DNA from: Bacillota bacterium | GTDB taxonomy: Bacteria > Bacillota > Clostridia > Oscillospirales > Acutalibacteraceae | Length of the DNA: 35,525 nt | Assembly: GCA_023458755.1 (NCBI GenBank) | Contig: JAEWYE010000071.1 | Location: 1-35,525, forward strand | Direction of reading: 5' to 3' | Shown here: positions 25,029 to 33,952 of the stretch, piece after piece | Layout: every line of letters begins with the position of its first letter | Position numbering within the stretch: the first letter of the stretch is position 1 | Notes under the pieces: generated by a model | Told to the model about the DNA's origin: nothing | Seen by the model: only the letters and a program-made list of their open reading frames with translations | Databases searched by the model: none | Translations under genes and position numbers: made by a program

Positions 25029-25147
25029 GAGACGAGTTGAGTTAACACCCTGGTTATGGACAGGCGGAACGAAAGAAGTTAGGATCCATACAGAAATGGA
25101 TGGAGATTCTGTAAGCGATGAATAAGATGCCGTCTGTGAAACCAGCT

Positions 25148-25300
25148 TCAAGTATGAGAAGATCCCACTATTGGCGCAAGCTGAAACACTTCGTGAACAG
25201 TAGAAAACAATTTGTGCTTGTTAGCATCAAATTCTGATGTAAGTCTTTTGACTCTATCGGCATGAGTCCCGAAAAATCGGTATTGTCCTTGAAACAACAT
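25148..25300 (-). CDS. 5' fragment of an unrecognised gene, cut by IS debris
   Basis: A 50-codon frame starts at an ATG at 25300 behind GGAGGAAT and reads MLFQGQYRFFGTHADRVKRL, continuing to VFQLAPIVG, where IS-derived sequence takes over and a stop follows. The start is 14 bases after the stop of an ATPase fragment, so the two were once adjacent genes in an operon. I do not recognise the family with certainty. The context (ATPase before it, XRE regulator upstream) resembles DNA-modification or defence operons, but that is inference. Confidence 0.5.
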   Translation of the reverse strand: MLFQGQYRFFGTHADRVKRLTSEFDANKHKLFSTVHEVFQLAPIVGSSHT

Positions 25301-25314
25301 CTTTCTATTCCTCC

Positions 25315-25638
25315 TTATGACACGTATGTTTCGACTTTACTAACTGCATTGAACGATAAGTGAGAACCGATTCGACCTCCGAGATGTTCTTCGGCTATTT
25401 CACCATCGGCATCTTTGATAAAGATAATAACCTGCTCTGCAATTTTGGGCAGAACATCGCAGACAGTTTGAATGCGTGTCTTGTCGAACGCAGAAAGTGG
25501 CGCATCCATAACAAGTGGGTACGGTTCTGATACTAATAAGCCACCATCGTCGTTTTGGCTATCCCTTGCCATTTGAATGACACCAGCAATAAATGCTAAT
25601 CTTCTTTGATATGGTTCAGTATATCGTTTGGCTTGCAA
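25315..25638 (-). pseudogene. C-terminal fragment of an SMC/DndD-like AAA ATPase
   Basis: About 100 codons resemble the C-terminal ATPase half of DndD/Rad50-like proteins: RRLAFIAGVIQMARD, then YPLVMDAPLSAFDKTRIQTV, which fits a Walker B/D-loop region (LVMDAPLSAFD), and AEQVIIFIKDADGEIAEEHL. The usual N-terminal Walker A and coiled coil are absent. The frame has a TGA just before its first codon (TTG) and overlaps the XRE gene by 43 bases, so it is a deletion product rather than an intact gene. Confidence 0.6.
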
Positions 25639-25805
25639 TCAAACAACCCACATAATTTGTCGAGTGTTTTGAAGTCAATGCGCTTCACTTTGTCATGATA
25701 TAGATTTGATATTGTAGTTCTATCCAACCCAGTTTTATCAATGACCGCTTGAATATTGTATCTGCGTTCGCCCATGAGTACGGACAATCTACTCTGAATT
25801 GCCAT
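25596..25805 (-). CDS. Small XRE/YozG-like helix-turn-helix regulator
   Basis: The 69-residue protein is a compact Cro/C1-type regulator of the YozG kind: RLSVLMGERRYNIQAVIDKT, TTISNLYHDKVKRIDFKTLD, and KLCGLFDCKPNDILNHI at the end. I chose the ATG at 25805 because AGGAGGTG precedes it; the longer frame from 25823 lacks a good site. It is complete, though the next gene downstream has been fused into its 3' end by deletion. It may once have controlled the interrupted operon. Confidence 0.87.
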   Translation of the reverse strand: MAIQSRLSVLMGERRYNIQAVIDKTGLDRTTISNLYHDKVKRIDFKTLDKLCGLFDCKPNDILNHIKED

Positions 25806-25954
25806 ATTGCACACCTCCTGCAAGAATAGGTATACTTATTGTGCCACGAATCCCCCCGAAAATCAAGGACTATTTGGACATAATATCGAAGTAGCTCGAC
25901 AAGAAGTACTTCCTTAGTGAACTTTAACTTTACAAGATATTTACCTTTCAGATA

Positions 25955-25993
25955 AAAAAAACGGGCTGTTTCCTTATTGTGGAGTCAGCCTGT
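25955..25993 (-). terminator. Intrinsic terminator of the right recombinase operon
   Basis: CAGGCTGACTCC and GGAAACAGCCCG form an imperfect stem followed by eight T residues on the minus strand, 130 bases after the last recombinase stop. The rest of 25806-26122 contains a hairpin GAAAACC/GGTTTTC at 26041-26066 and no gene. Confidence 0.7.
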
Positions 25994-26106
25994 TTGACGA
26001 ATTGATCGCAGGTTCTCGTTATGCTCATAATATTTAAGAAAGAAAACCTCTTGCAAAAGTGGTTTTCAAACATGCTATTGATGTATGGTAATATTAATCT
26101 TGTACT

Positions 26107-26126
26107 ATAGTCCCAATATAGACTAT
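26107..26126. other. Short dyad at the end of the recombinase triplet, candidate attachment site
   Basis: ATAGTC and GACTAT (6-bp arms, 8-base spacer) overlap the stop codon of the last recombinase. Large serine recombinases often have their attachment site immediately beyond their own gene. Nothing equivalent was found at the left module's end, so support is weak. Confidence 0.2.
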
Positions 26127-27766
26127 GTGTTCCTCAAAATGCCGTTTTTATTACATGTTTTCATTGACACATACTCCTCGACGTACTGGACAATCCTCAT
26201 ATACTCATCCATATGGTTCCATGCAATTTCAATCGCTTCACTTCCGTAGATATAGATACTGTCAATCAACTCATCTACCATTTCTCTTGAAAGCTCCGTA
26301 AATCCCTCATATCGCTTGAAACTCTCAATGATGGAAATTGGCTGTCCGTTTTCCTTATAACGGCTTTGTAATGCCGTTTCAAGTTCAGCGACTTTGGCAT
26401 CTGTTTCCGCAATCTCCTTGCCAATATCCGCCTTTTGACCCCGGTAGCTGTCCCTGTCCAAAGCTCCATCTTTGTATCTTTCGTATGCCTTAACTTTGGA
26501 TGCTTTCAGCTTGGAGAGAATGGCTTGGAGCTGCCTGATCTGCTCTGTCAGAGTGGTTATATCATTATTGCTTTGCGTTTTCACCTTGTCAAAAAGCTGT
26601 GCCATATCAAGCATGACCGCTATCTGTTTATGTATCACAGATAGGACGGTCTGTATCAAACTGACTTCGGAAATTCTATCCTTTGTGCAAGTGCTATCAG
26701 CCACATACTGATGGCTTTCACAATAATAATATGCCGTAGCCGAGGGACTATTGCTTCTTCGCATAACGTGCCGACAAACTCCACATTTCACTTTACCCAT
26801 CAGTGGTCTGACCTCAGCCGGTTCTATCCTTATCCTCACAGGGGCAGAAAAACGCTCTTGAACCGAAGTAAACAATTCATCCGAAACAATGGGTTCATGG
26901 GTGTTCGGCACAACAATCCACTCACTCTTTGGAATGCGTTTCCCATGCTTGCTCCCGACAAAAGGGCTGCGATTTTTTCCGCTTACCATTTTCCCGGTAT
27001 AGCGTTCATCACGGATAATGGTCAGGACGGTTGTATTATGCCAATGATTTATTTTTCCAACCACATTGTATTTACGGTCACAGCCCATAAGCCGCTTATA
27101 GATATATGGCGTCGGAATATTTTCTGCGTTCAGGATTGCGGCAATTTGCACGGCATTTTTACCCTCATCCGCCATCGCAAAGATGCGCCTGACAACAGCG
27201 GCAGCCTTTTCATCAACGACAAGTTTCTTGCGGTTTTCAGGCGACTTCGCATAGCCATAAGGTGCGTGGCTGCCGATAAATTCGCCTTTCTCCATGCGGG
27301 TTTTCTTTGCACTCCGTACCTTTTGGGAAAGGTCTTTGCTGTAAAGGGAGTAAATTAAGTTCCTGAAACCCACATCAAGCCCGCCGGTCGTGCCGTCAAA
27401 ATCATTGCTGTCAAAACGGTCATTTACGGAGATAAAGCGTACTCCTAAAAAGGGGAATATCTGCTCCAAATAATCTCCAATGTCAATGTAGTTTCTTCCG
27501 AAACGGGACAGGTCTTTCACGATGATACACTGTATGTTTCCAGCACGCACTTCATCCAGCAGGGCTTTCACGCCCGGACGGTCAAAGTTCGTACCGCTGT
27601 AACCATCGTCACAAAACTCAACCACTTCGTATTGTGAGAGGTCTGGAGAGCTTTTCACAAAGGCGTTCAGAAGATCCCGCTGGTTTATGATACTGTTGCT
27701 TTCACCCTCGTTCTCGTCCTCTTGGGATAGCCGGATATACTCGGCAAGGATTTTCCTGATACTCAC
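26123..27766 (-). CDS. Large serine recombinase, third gene of the right triplet
   Basis: The 547-residue protein is the close counterpart of 6833-8428. It has YIRLSQEDEN with Ser14, FCDDGYSGTNFDRPG, VKDLSRFGRNYI, a recombinase domain with TIIRDERYTGKMVSGKNR, the zinc ribbon CGVCRHVMRRS with later CESH, and the same coiled-coil tail. It starts with GTG at 27766, overlapping the upstream stop as GTGA. Its C-terminus carries about 16 extra residues (MKTCNKNGILRNT) absent from the left copy, consistent with different DNA beyond each element end. Confidence 0.93.
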   Translation of the reverse strand: MSIRKILAEYIRLSQEDENEGESNSIINQRDLLNAFVKSSPDLSQYEVVEFCDDGYSGTNFDRPGVKALLDEVRAGNIQCIIVKDLSRFGRNYIDIGDYLEQIFPFLGVRFISVNDRFDSNDFDGTTGGLDVGFRNLIYSLYSKDLSQKVRSAKKTRMEKGEFIGSHAPYGYAKSPENRKKLVVDEKAAAVVRRIFAMADEGKNAVQIAAILNAENIPTPYIYKRLMGCDRKYNVVGKINHWHNTTVLTIIRDERYTGKMVSGKNRSPFVGSKHGKRIPKSEWIVVPNTHEPIVSDELFTSVQERFSAPVRIRIEPAEVRPLMGKVKCGVCRHVMRRSNSPSATAYYYCESHQYVADSTCTKDRISEVSLIQTVLSVIHKQIAVMLDMAQLFDKVKTQSNNDITTLTEQIRQLQAILSKLKASKVKAYERYKDGALDRDSYRGQKADIGKEIAETDAKVAELETALQSRYKENGQPISIIESFKRYEGFTELSREMVDELIDSIYIYGSEAIEIAWNHMDEYMRIVQYVEEYVSMKTCNKNGILRNT

Positions 27767-29439
27767 GAAACCCTCACCTCGCTCTCCGCCTCAATAAAGC
27801 CGAGCAAACTTTCAAACTCATCCCGATACCGAAAGCAGATGGACACGCTTTGATCGCTGAATATTTCCACCCGTTCTATCAGCTCGGAAATCATTTCTCC
27901 CGTTATGGCTTTGTTCTTCTTGAATTTCTTCAAGGCTGCCAGCCATGGATTTTGAGGGGTCAGCATAGTATTCAGCCTGTGCTTTTGACTGGATAGCTCA
28001 TCAAGTCGGCTTCGCAAAAGGGTAACATCTTTCTCGTACTTTGCTTTTGTAAAGAGATATTCCGTTTCATCAAGGAGCTTTTCCTGATAATCCTCATACA
28101 AGGAGCTTCTGAGCATGGACAGTCTGGACAGCTTCTTTTCCGTTTCGGAAATCTCTGTGTCCACCTCACTTTGTTGCTGGCAGAAGCCTTCTTTTGCATT
28201 GAGCTTCGACACCATTCGGTCTATGTCAACAGCGAGGTCAATCTGCTTGCGGATCGCCGTATAGAGAACAGAGAGTAAATCCGGTTCGTCCATTCGCTTT
28301 TTGACGCAGTCATTTTTGGCTATGTCCTCGTAGGTGGCACAACTAAAGTAATAGAGTGCTGAACCCTTTGATTTGGGCATTTTACGCCATTTCATGCTTC
28401 GTTTGCAATCACCGCAGAACACAAGCCCTTTCAAGATATTTGACCGCCCGGGTTCCGCTTCTTTTCTCTCACTGGACTCCCGTTCCTGCTTGATTTGCCG
28501 TATAGCCAAAAAGGTTTCTTCATCCACCAGCGGTTCATGGGTGTTTTTGATTTCCACCCACTGATCCTGCGGCTGTTCTACGCAGCCGCCCTTGCCCCAT
28601 AGGTCAGATTTGGTTTTGCCCTGTACCATATGTCCAAGATAAACGGGGTTGACTAAAATCCTGCGGACGGCGCTTTTGTACCAATAACGCATATTGGCAT
28701 AACGCTCTTTTTTCAAAATTCCCTTCATATAGCGATACTGGCTTGGGGAGGGAATACTGAGCGCATTGAGTTTTTGAGCGATACGCATATCACCCATACC
28801 CTCGCTTGCCCACCTGAAAATGTCCCTGACAACCGGTGCGGTTTCCTCGTCAATCACCAGCTTTCCGTTATCCGCTTTTTGATAGCCATAGGCAGCGACA
28901 CAGCCGGTAAATTCGCCTTTACTTCTCTTGACTGCAAGCCCTGATTTTATCTTTTGCGATATATCTCTGGCATACACATCATGGATCAGGTTCTTCAGAG
29001 GAACAACATACCCTTCATCCTGACTGTTGGCGTTCAAGCTGTCATATCCATCGTTCACGGAGATAAAGCGGACGTTAAAAAACGGCAGTATTTTTTCAAG
29101 ATAGGTTCCGGTTTCGATGTAGTTTCTTCCGAAACGGGACAGGTCTTTGACCACAATGCAGTTGATTTTCCCACCCTTGATGGCGTCCATCATTTCATTG
29201 AAGCCGGGACGGTCGAAGTTTGTTCCTGTCTGATTGACATCCTTAAAAACAGATATGAGCTTCAGGTACGGCCTTTCAGCGATATAGCGTTCCAGCATGG
29301 AAATTTGATTGCCGATAGAATCGCTTTCTTTTTTTCGCTCATCTTCCTCCGACAGCCGCCCATAAACACAGGTGTTCCATATCGTTTCAAGAGGGACCTG
29401 GGCAATACTGTCTATTTGTTTTCTGCTCGTTCTCGCCAT
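27763..29439 (-). CDS. Large serine recombinase, second gene of the right triplet
   Basis: The 558-residue counterpart of 8425-10095 has VYGRLSEEDERKKESDSIGN with Ser30, VKDLSRFGRNYIETG, RRILVNPVYLGHMVQGK, zinc ribbon CGDCKRSMKWRKM and coiled-coil tail. The ATG at 29439 lies one base past the upstream stop. No frameshift or lost catalytic residue is visible. Confidence 0.93.
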   Translation of the reverse strand: MARTSRKQIDSIAQVPLETIWNTCVYGRLSEEDERKKESDSIGNQISMLERYIAERPYLKLISVFKDVNQTGTNFDRPGFNEMMDAIKGGKINCIVVKDLSRFGRNYIETGTYLEKILPFFNVRFISVNDGYDSLNANSQDEGYVVPLKNLIHDVYARDISQKIKSGLAVKRSKGEFTGCVAAYGYQKADNGKLVIDEETAPVVRDIFRWASEGMGDMRIAQKLNALSIPSPSQYRYMKGILKKERYANMRYWYKSAVRRILVNPVYLGHMVQGKTKSDLWGKGGCVEQPQDQWVEIKNTHEPLVDEETFLAIRQIKQERESSERKEAEPGRSNILKGLVFCGDCKRSMKWRKMPKSKGSALYYFSCATYEDIAKNDCVKKRMDEPDLLSVLYTAIRKQIDLAVDIDRMVSKLNAKEGFCQQQSEVDTEISETEKKLSRLSMLRSSLYEDYQEKLLDETEYLFTKAKYEKDVTLLRSRLDELSSQKHRLNTMLTPQNPWLAALKKFKKNKAITGEMISELIERVEIFSDQSVSICFRYRDEFESLLGFIEAESEVRVS

Positions 29440-29440
29440 C

Positions 29441-31108
29441 TCACACCACCCCCTTCATGGGAGCCGGCGAAGCTGTTGCAATTAGGTTTTTTGCGTTCTC
29501 GGCAAAGAACAAAGCTCTTTCATATTCATACTGATAGCGGAACCGGATTTCCACCCGGCTGCCGGAATAGATATTGACCCATTCAATCAGGGAAATAACT
29601 ACCTTTCGGGACAGCTCGGTGATATTCCGATTCTTCTTAAAGGCTTCAATCCAAACGCTGTTTGCTCCCTTACCCGCAAGGATCAGGGTTATATCCTGTT
29701 TCAGCCGCCCAGCAGCCTTTTCCGCTTCCTCACACTTTTTACCATAGATTTCTTTGAACTCCCTGTACTCATCCGCATCAATGACACCGCTTTTCAAGTC
29801 CTCATAGATAGACACTTTGAGGTTTTTATACTTTTCGATTTCCTCCTGCTTCATCAGCAGTTGGGTATCAATTTTTCGGACTTCCTCCTGCTGCATGGGA
29901 AGGGTGTCGATATAACGGAGAATCCGTTCAATATCAAGAATAGAAGCAATGTGATTTTGAAGGGCTTGCAGGACTGCCTTTTCCAGCACCTTTTCACTGA
30001 TGCAGTGGGTAGTGCAGCCGTCCCCAGCCTTATTCTTTGAGCAATAATAGTAGGCGTACTTTTTCCCGCCTGCGGGTACAGTTTTTCGTACCATGGCGCT
30101 TTTGCAATCAGCACAGAAAAGCAGACCGGAGAACGGGTAGACCGTTTCTTCATCTGGAGCGATACGGGTATCCTGTGCCAGCACACGGTTTACCGTATCA
30201 AACACTTCCTGCGGAATAATCGGCTCATGGGTGTTTTCCACCCGAACCCATTTATCCTCCGGCTTTATAAACCGCTGTTTAATCTTATAGTTCGGCGTAC
30301 TTTCCTTACCCTGCACAAGATGCCCTGCGTAGATAGGGTTTTTCAGAATGCGGCCAATCGCCACAGCAGTCCATTTTGCCTTGGAATTGACCTGAAAGCT
30401 GGTGGCAAAGTTAAGCCCTAAAAAGCGTTTATATTCCATGGGGGACGGCTCGCTGATCTCATTCAGCCTGTCGGCTATCCCTTGCTGGCTGAGTCCGTCC
30501 AGCTTCCATGCAAAAATATCCCGCACAATCTTTGCCGCATAGGGGTCTATCACCAGTTGATTTTTATTCTCCGCTGATTTCATGTAACCGTAGACGGCAA
30601 AGGAGCCGATGAATTCGCCGTTCTTGCGTTTTACATCAAGCTGGCTCCTGATTTTAACGGAAATGTCCCTGCAATACGCATCGTTGACAAGGTTCTTGAA
30701 GGGAATGATGATGTCGTCTGACGGGGTTCTTTCCTTTGCGCTGTCGTATCCGTCGTTGATGGCAATGAAACGCACACCTAAAAACGGAAAAATCCGTTCA
30801 ATATATCGTCCTGCCTCGATGTAGTTTCTTCCGAAACGGGACAGGTCTTTGACGATGATGCAGTTGATACGCCCGGCTCTTATGTCCTCCATCATCAAAT
30901 TAAAGGCAGGACGATTAAAGTCAACACCACTAAATCCGTCATCTATTCTTTCCGAACAGAGGCGGATGTCAGGCATTGACTTCACAAAATTGGTTATTAA
31001 ATCTCTTTGATTGGAAATGCTGTCGCTTTCTACCTTATCGCCATCTTCTTTAGACAGGCGCAAATAGTCCACAGCATTGTATATGATTGTATCCTTATTT
31101 AATGGCAT
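29441..31108 (-). CDS. Large serine recombinase, first gene of the right triplet
   Basis: The 555-residue counterpart of 10097-11764 has YLRLSKEDGDKVESDSISNQ with Ser19, RIDDGFSGVDFNRPAFNLMM, VKDLSRFGRNYIEAG, RILKNPIYAGHLVQGKE, zinc ribbon CADCKSAMVRK and CSKNKAGDGC. GGGAGG precedes the ATG at 31108. It opens the right recombinase operon. Confidence 0.93.
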   Translation of the reverse strand: MPLNKDTIIYNAVDYLRLSKEDGDKVESDSISNQRDLITNFVKSMPDIRLCSERIDDGFSGVDFNRPAFNLMMEDIRAGRINCIIVKDLSRFGRNYIEAGRYIERIFPFLGVRFIAINDGYDSAKERTPSDDIIIPFKNLVNDAYCRDISVKIRSQLDVKRKNGEFIGSFAVYGYMKSAENKNQLVIDPYAAKIVRDIFAWKLDGLSQQGIADRLNEISEPSPMEYKRFLGLNFATSFQVNSKAKWTAVAIGRILKNPIYAGHLVQGKESTPNYKIKQRFIKPEDKWVRVENTHEPIIPQEVFDTVNRVLAQDTRIAPDEETVYPFSGLLFCADCKSAMVRKTVPAGGKKYAYYYCSKNKAGDGCTTHCISEKVLEKAVLQALQNHIASILDIERILRYIDTLPMQQEEVRKIDTQLLMKQEEIEKYKNLKVSIYEDLKSGVIDADEYREFKEIYGKKCEEAEKAAGRLKQDITLILAGKGANSVWIEAFKKNRNITELSRKVVISLIEWVNIYSGSRVEIRFRYQYEYERALFFAENAKNLIATASPAPMKGVV

Positions 31109-31189
31109 AACGAAACCTCCCGATTGAAAAAGTCAAGAAGCAAAACCTGACCTAATCAATGGGCGTCCGCTAATATTAGTCCATGTATA

Positions 31190-31218
31190 ATTATAGCACC
31201 CCTTTCAGGATGCGTCCA
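31190..31218 (-). promoter_or_regulatory. Promoter of the right recombinase operon
   Basis: TGGACG (31218-31213), a 17-base spacer and a perfect TATAAT (31195-31190) on the minus strand. The palindrome CTAATATTAG at 31170-31179 follows, as in the left copy. Conservation of spacing and palindrome between the two diverged modules supports function. Confidence 0.65.
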
Positions 31219-31280
31219 GACAATATTGCCATATATCCGAACCCACACGATCAGGCTCTGCCCGAAGCAAACCACCCATA

Positions 31281-31538
31281 TCACATCATCCTCAAAAAAC
31301 TTTCCATCCTATCCTCCAGCGTGGCGCCGCTATCATTAAAGCTGATTTTGACTACTACTTTTCCGCACTTGTAGCAATATGGATTTTTAATCTGTTGGAT
31401 AAAGTCCAGTATCCGTTCCTCTATGGGCAGTTTCGCATTGACTTTTGTATCGTTAATGTCAACCAGAGTATCCGGGTTGACTGTTCGGATGTCTATATTT
31501 TTCATAGCTTCAAAGTCTATGTTTGGTAATGAGTCCAC
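31281..31538 (-). CDS. DUF6870-like small protein (right copy)
   Basis: The 85-residue protein matches the left copy across DIRTVNPDTLVDINDTKVN, then EERILDFIQQIKNPYCYKCG and KVVVKISF. The frame stays open to 31694, but the added residues are unlike the left copy. A GTG at 31538 behind AAAGGAG gives a protein of the expected size, so I use that start. Function unknown; the CxxC (CYKC) is kept. Confidence 0.7.
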   Translation of the reverse strand: MDSLPNIDFEAMKNIDIRTVNPDTLVDINDTKVNAKLPIEERILDFIQQIKNPYCYKCGKVVVKISFNDSGATLEDRMESFLRMM

Positions 31539-31679
31539 CCAATCACTCCTTTCGGGGCGCAGGGCGATAAGGCTCCCTGTCTTACCGCCCTGATACAGTG
31601 TATTCCGGGTCAGCTTGTCAGGTGACAGCCGAGGGAAAAAAGCGATGAATAGGCTCCGTCCTTTTTCTTGGAGAAAAGA

Positions 31680-31710
31680 CGGGCGCCCACTCAATCAAAG
31701 TAGGCGCCCG
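31680..31710 (-). terminator. GC-rich hairpin spanning the helicase stop codon
   Basis: CGGGCGCC and GGGCGCCCG pair around a 14-base loop and are followed by TCTTTTC on the minus strand. The helicase stop codon lies in the loop. It could terminate or attenuate transcription between the helicase and the DUF6870 gene. Confidence 0.5.
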
Positions 31711-33952
31711 ACTTCTTGGCCGCAATAAAGCGGTTCACATCGCAAAGCTGGTGCGTAACCGGCATATCGGGCAGGGCCGCCAGTATGTCGTTCCGGTAGC
31801 GTCTGCCCGCCCGACTGTCGAGGATAGAGAAAACACAGGTGTCTGTTTCCCTGCGGATGCCCCGGCCAAACCACTGGCGCAGCTTAATGAGCATACCCGG
31901 CACAATGACCTCGTTCAGATAGCCGTAGAAGTCAGGATACAGGGTCTTTTCATATTCCAATACCGGATCGGGAGCCGGAAACGGCAGCCGTACCACAATG
32001 AGGGAAGATAATATATCCCCGGCAAGGTCAATGCCCTCCCCGGCGCTGTCGCTGGCGCAGAGGACACCGTTGCCGCTTTTACGGAAAGCGTCGAGGGCGT
32101 CCAGACGTCCTTTGCCCATACGGAACAAGGGAAATGAAGTAATCCGTCCGCACAGCTCGTCATATGCCTGCTCCATCATACGGTAGGATGTAAACAGAAT
32201 CAGTGTATGCCCATGGGTCACTTCAATCAGCTCTACAAGCCGGTTGACCACCGCCTGAAAATAACCGCTGTCTTTGTCTGAAGGCAATGGCATATCCTGC
32301 GGAAGATACAACAGGGCATGGTTCGGATAATCAAAGGGAGATGCCTTGCTGGTTTCAAAAATACGGCGTTTCTCTGCCAGTATAATTCCGCTGTTTCGCT
32401 TGAAGTGCGAAAAATCGCCCCCAACAGAGAGCGTACCGGAGGTCAAGATATACGGAATTTCTTCCTGCCAAATATCCTCCGACAATAGAAAATCAAGCTG
32501 CTTTGGCAGGGCGCAGACCCGGCAGGCCGTTGCCCCGGTCATTTCCAGCCATAAAATAGACCCGGCATGGTGAAACAGAATGGATAGCTTGGTTTCCTGC
32601 TGCTCCATGCGGTTCACCAGCCGGTCATACCGATCCCTTTTCTCACGGGCGGTCGTATAAAAAAGCACCGACAGCCTGCGCAGCACAGCCATCAGTGTTT
32701 TCAAAGCCCGTATGCAGTTTAAGTCGATCTGCACGGCATAACAGTTTTTATCATAGCTTGTGCCTGCGGCGTAGCGCAGGGCTTCAAAGAGCAGGGCGTT
32801 TTGTTCCTGCATGGTTTCACACAGTCTGACAATCTCGGCCTTATCAGGATTTCCCGAACCTATGGCATGGTAAATGCTTGCCACCAGCCGTTCCAGCTCC
32901 ACGTTTTCCATTGTCATACCGTACATCTGCCTTGCGGCGTCAAGGAGCTTGTGAGCCTCGTCAAAAATCACCACGCCACGGGGCGGAAACAAGGACCTTC
33001 TCCCGTTCTTCCTGCCAAGAACATCCGCCAGCACAAGATTGTGGTTGGCAATCTGAAAGTCATATCCAAGGGACTGTGCCTTTCGGATGAAGTCACGGTA
33101 TCGGCAGACAGAGGACAACGGGCAATTCAGGTGGCAGCGTTCCACATTGATGCAGGATTTCACATAGTCCGTTAAAGGGAGCTTATCCAAATCAAGAGGG
33201 CAGGCGCCGGTGAAAAGTCCGGTCAGGACAGAAAGCAGCTCCTCGTCCTCATGGCGGTGATTGTGTGCAATAGAGGAACGATACCCCTTTACCCGGCTGT
33301 CGCAGGCGTAATGGGCTTTCCCCTTGCGAACCACAAAAGACAGGGGTTTATCAATGATACGGTGTTCCATCAAAATATCGGAAATCTGAGGGATATATTC
33401 TTCCGTCAGTGCCTTTTGCAGCGCAATGGTGGAAGTAGAGATAATGGTCGGCAACTTATTGTTGCTGAACAGGTTGTGGACCGTCACGGCCAGGATGTAG
33501 GCATGGGTTTTTCCCGTACCCACCTCGGCCTCACAGAGCGCCAGCCGGTTTCCCTGCAAGGACTCCAGCATTTCCAGCGCAAGAGCCGCTTGATTTTCTC
33601 GAAAGTCCATACCATGTTCCGGCAGGATGTTTGAAAAAATGTGTTCCAGCAGATTTCTTGCTCTCAGAACAGGTTTGATGGAAAAGGTGCTTTCCGGTTC
33701 CGATACTGCCTGTGAAAGCATTTTCTCCATCGCTTTTTGATAGCCGCTTTCATTCAGGGGAGCCGACTTGGAAAAAAGCCGCTTTGCCTTTAAGGTGGAA
33801 AGCTCCACCATGCGATAGCTGTATGTTTTTCCGGTGTAGTATTCCAAAAGCACGCAGTTTTCGGCGGTCAGCACAATGCGTTCTTCCTGCCGGATTAAGC
33901 CTGCTTCGTAAATCTTATTTTGAATATCTGCCATGTAGACAGGTTGTTCCAT
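31691..33952 (-). CDS. DinG/XPD-type Fe-S superfamily 2 helicase
   Basis: The 753-residue protein has Walker A in CEAEVGTGKTHAY (residues ~140-152), DEAH at 331-334 (VIFDEAHKL), and four cysteines fitting an XPD-like 4Fe-4S cluster (C267, C273, C277 and C283, in SCINVERCHLNCPLSSVC). Motif V-like SDSAGEGIDLAG and motif VI QWFGRGIRRETD complete the 5'-3' helicase core. GGAGG precedes the ATG. Related DinG helicases remove R-loops or unwind DNA in repair and replication; here, inside an integrative-element module, it may help element replication or transfer (inference). The N-terminus lacks an exonuclease domain. Confidence 0.9.
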   Translation of the reverse strand: MEQPVYMADIQNKIYEAGLIRQEERIVLTAENCVLLEYYTGKTYSYRMVELSTLKAKRLFSKSAPLNESGYQKAMEKMLSQAVSEPESTFSIKPVLRARNLLEHIFSNILPEHGMDFRENQAALALEMLESLQGNRLALCEAEVGTGKTHAYILAVTVHNLFSNNKLPTIISTSTIALQKALTEEYIPQISDILMEHRIIDKPLSFVVRKGKAHYACDSRVKGYRSSIAHNHRHEDEELLSVLTGLFTGACPLDLDKLPLTDYVKSCINVERCHLNCPLSSVCRYRDFIRKAQSLGYDFQIANHNLVLADVLGRKNGRRSLFPPRGVVIFDEAHKLLDAARQMYGMTMENVELERLVASIYHAIGSGNPDKAEIVRLCETMQEQNALLFEALRYAAGTSYDKNCYAVQIDLNCIRALKTLMAVLRRLSVLFYTTAREKRDRYDRLVNRMEQQETKLSILFHHAGSILWLEMTGATACRVCALPKQLDFLLSEDIWQEEIPYILTSGTLSVGGDFSHFKRNSGIILAEKRRIFETSKASPFDYPNHALLYLPQDMPLPSDKDSGYFQAVVNRLVELIEVTHGHTLILFTSYRMMEQAYDELCGRITSFPLFRMGKGRLDALDAFRKSGNGVLCASDSAGEGIDLAGDILSSLIVVRLPFPAPDPVLEYEKTLYPDFYGYLNEVIVPGMLIKLRQWFGRGIRRETDTCVFSILDSRAGRRYRNDILAALPDMPVTHQLCDVNRFIAAKKSGAYFD

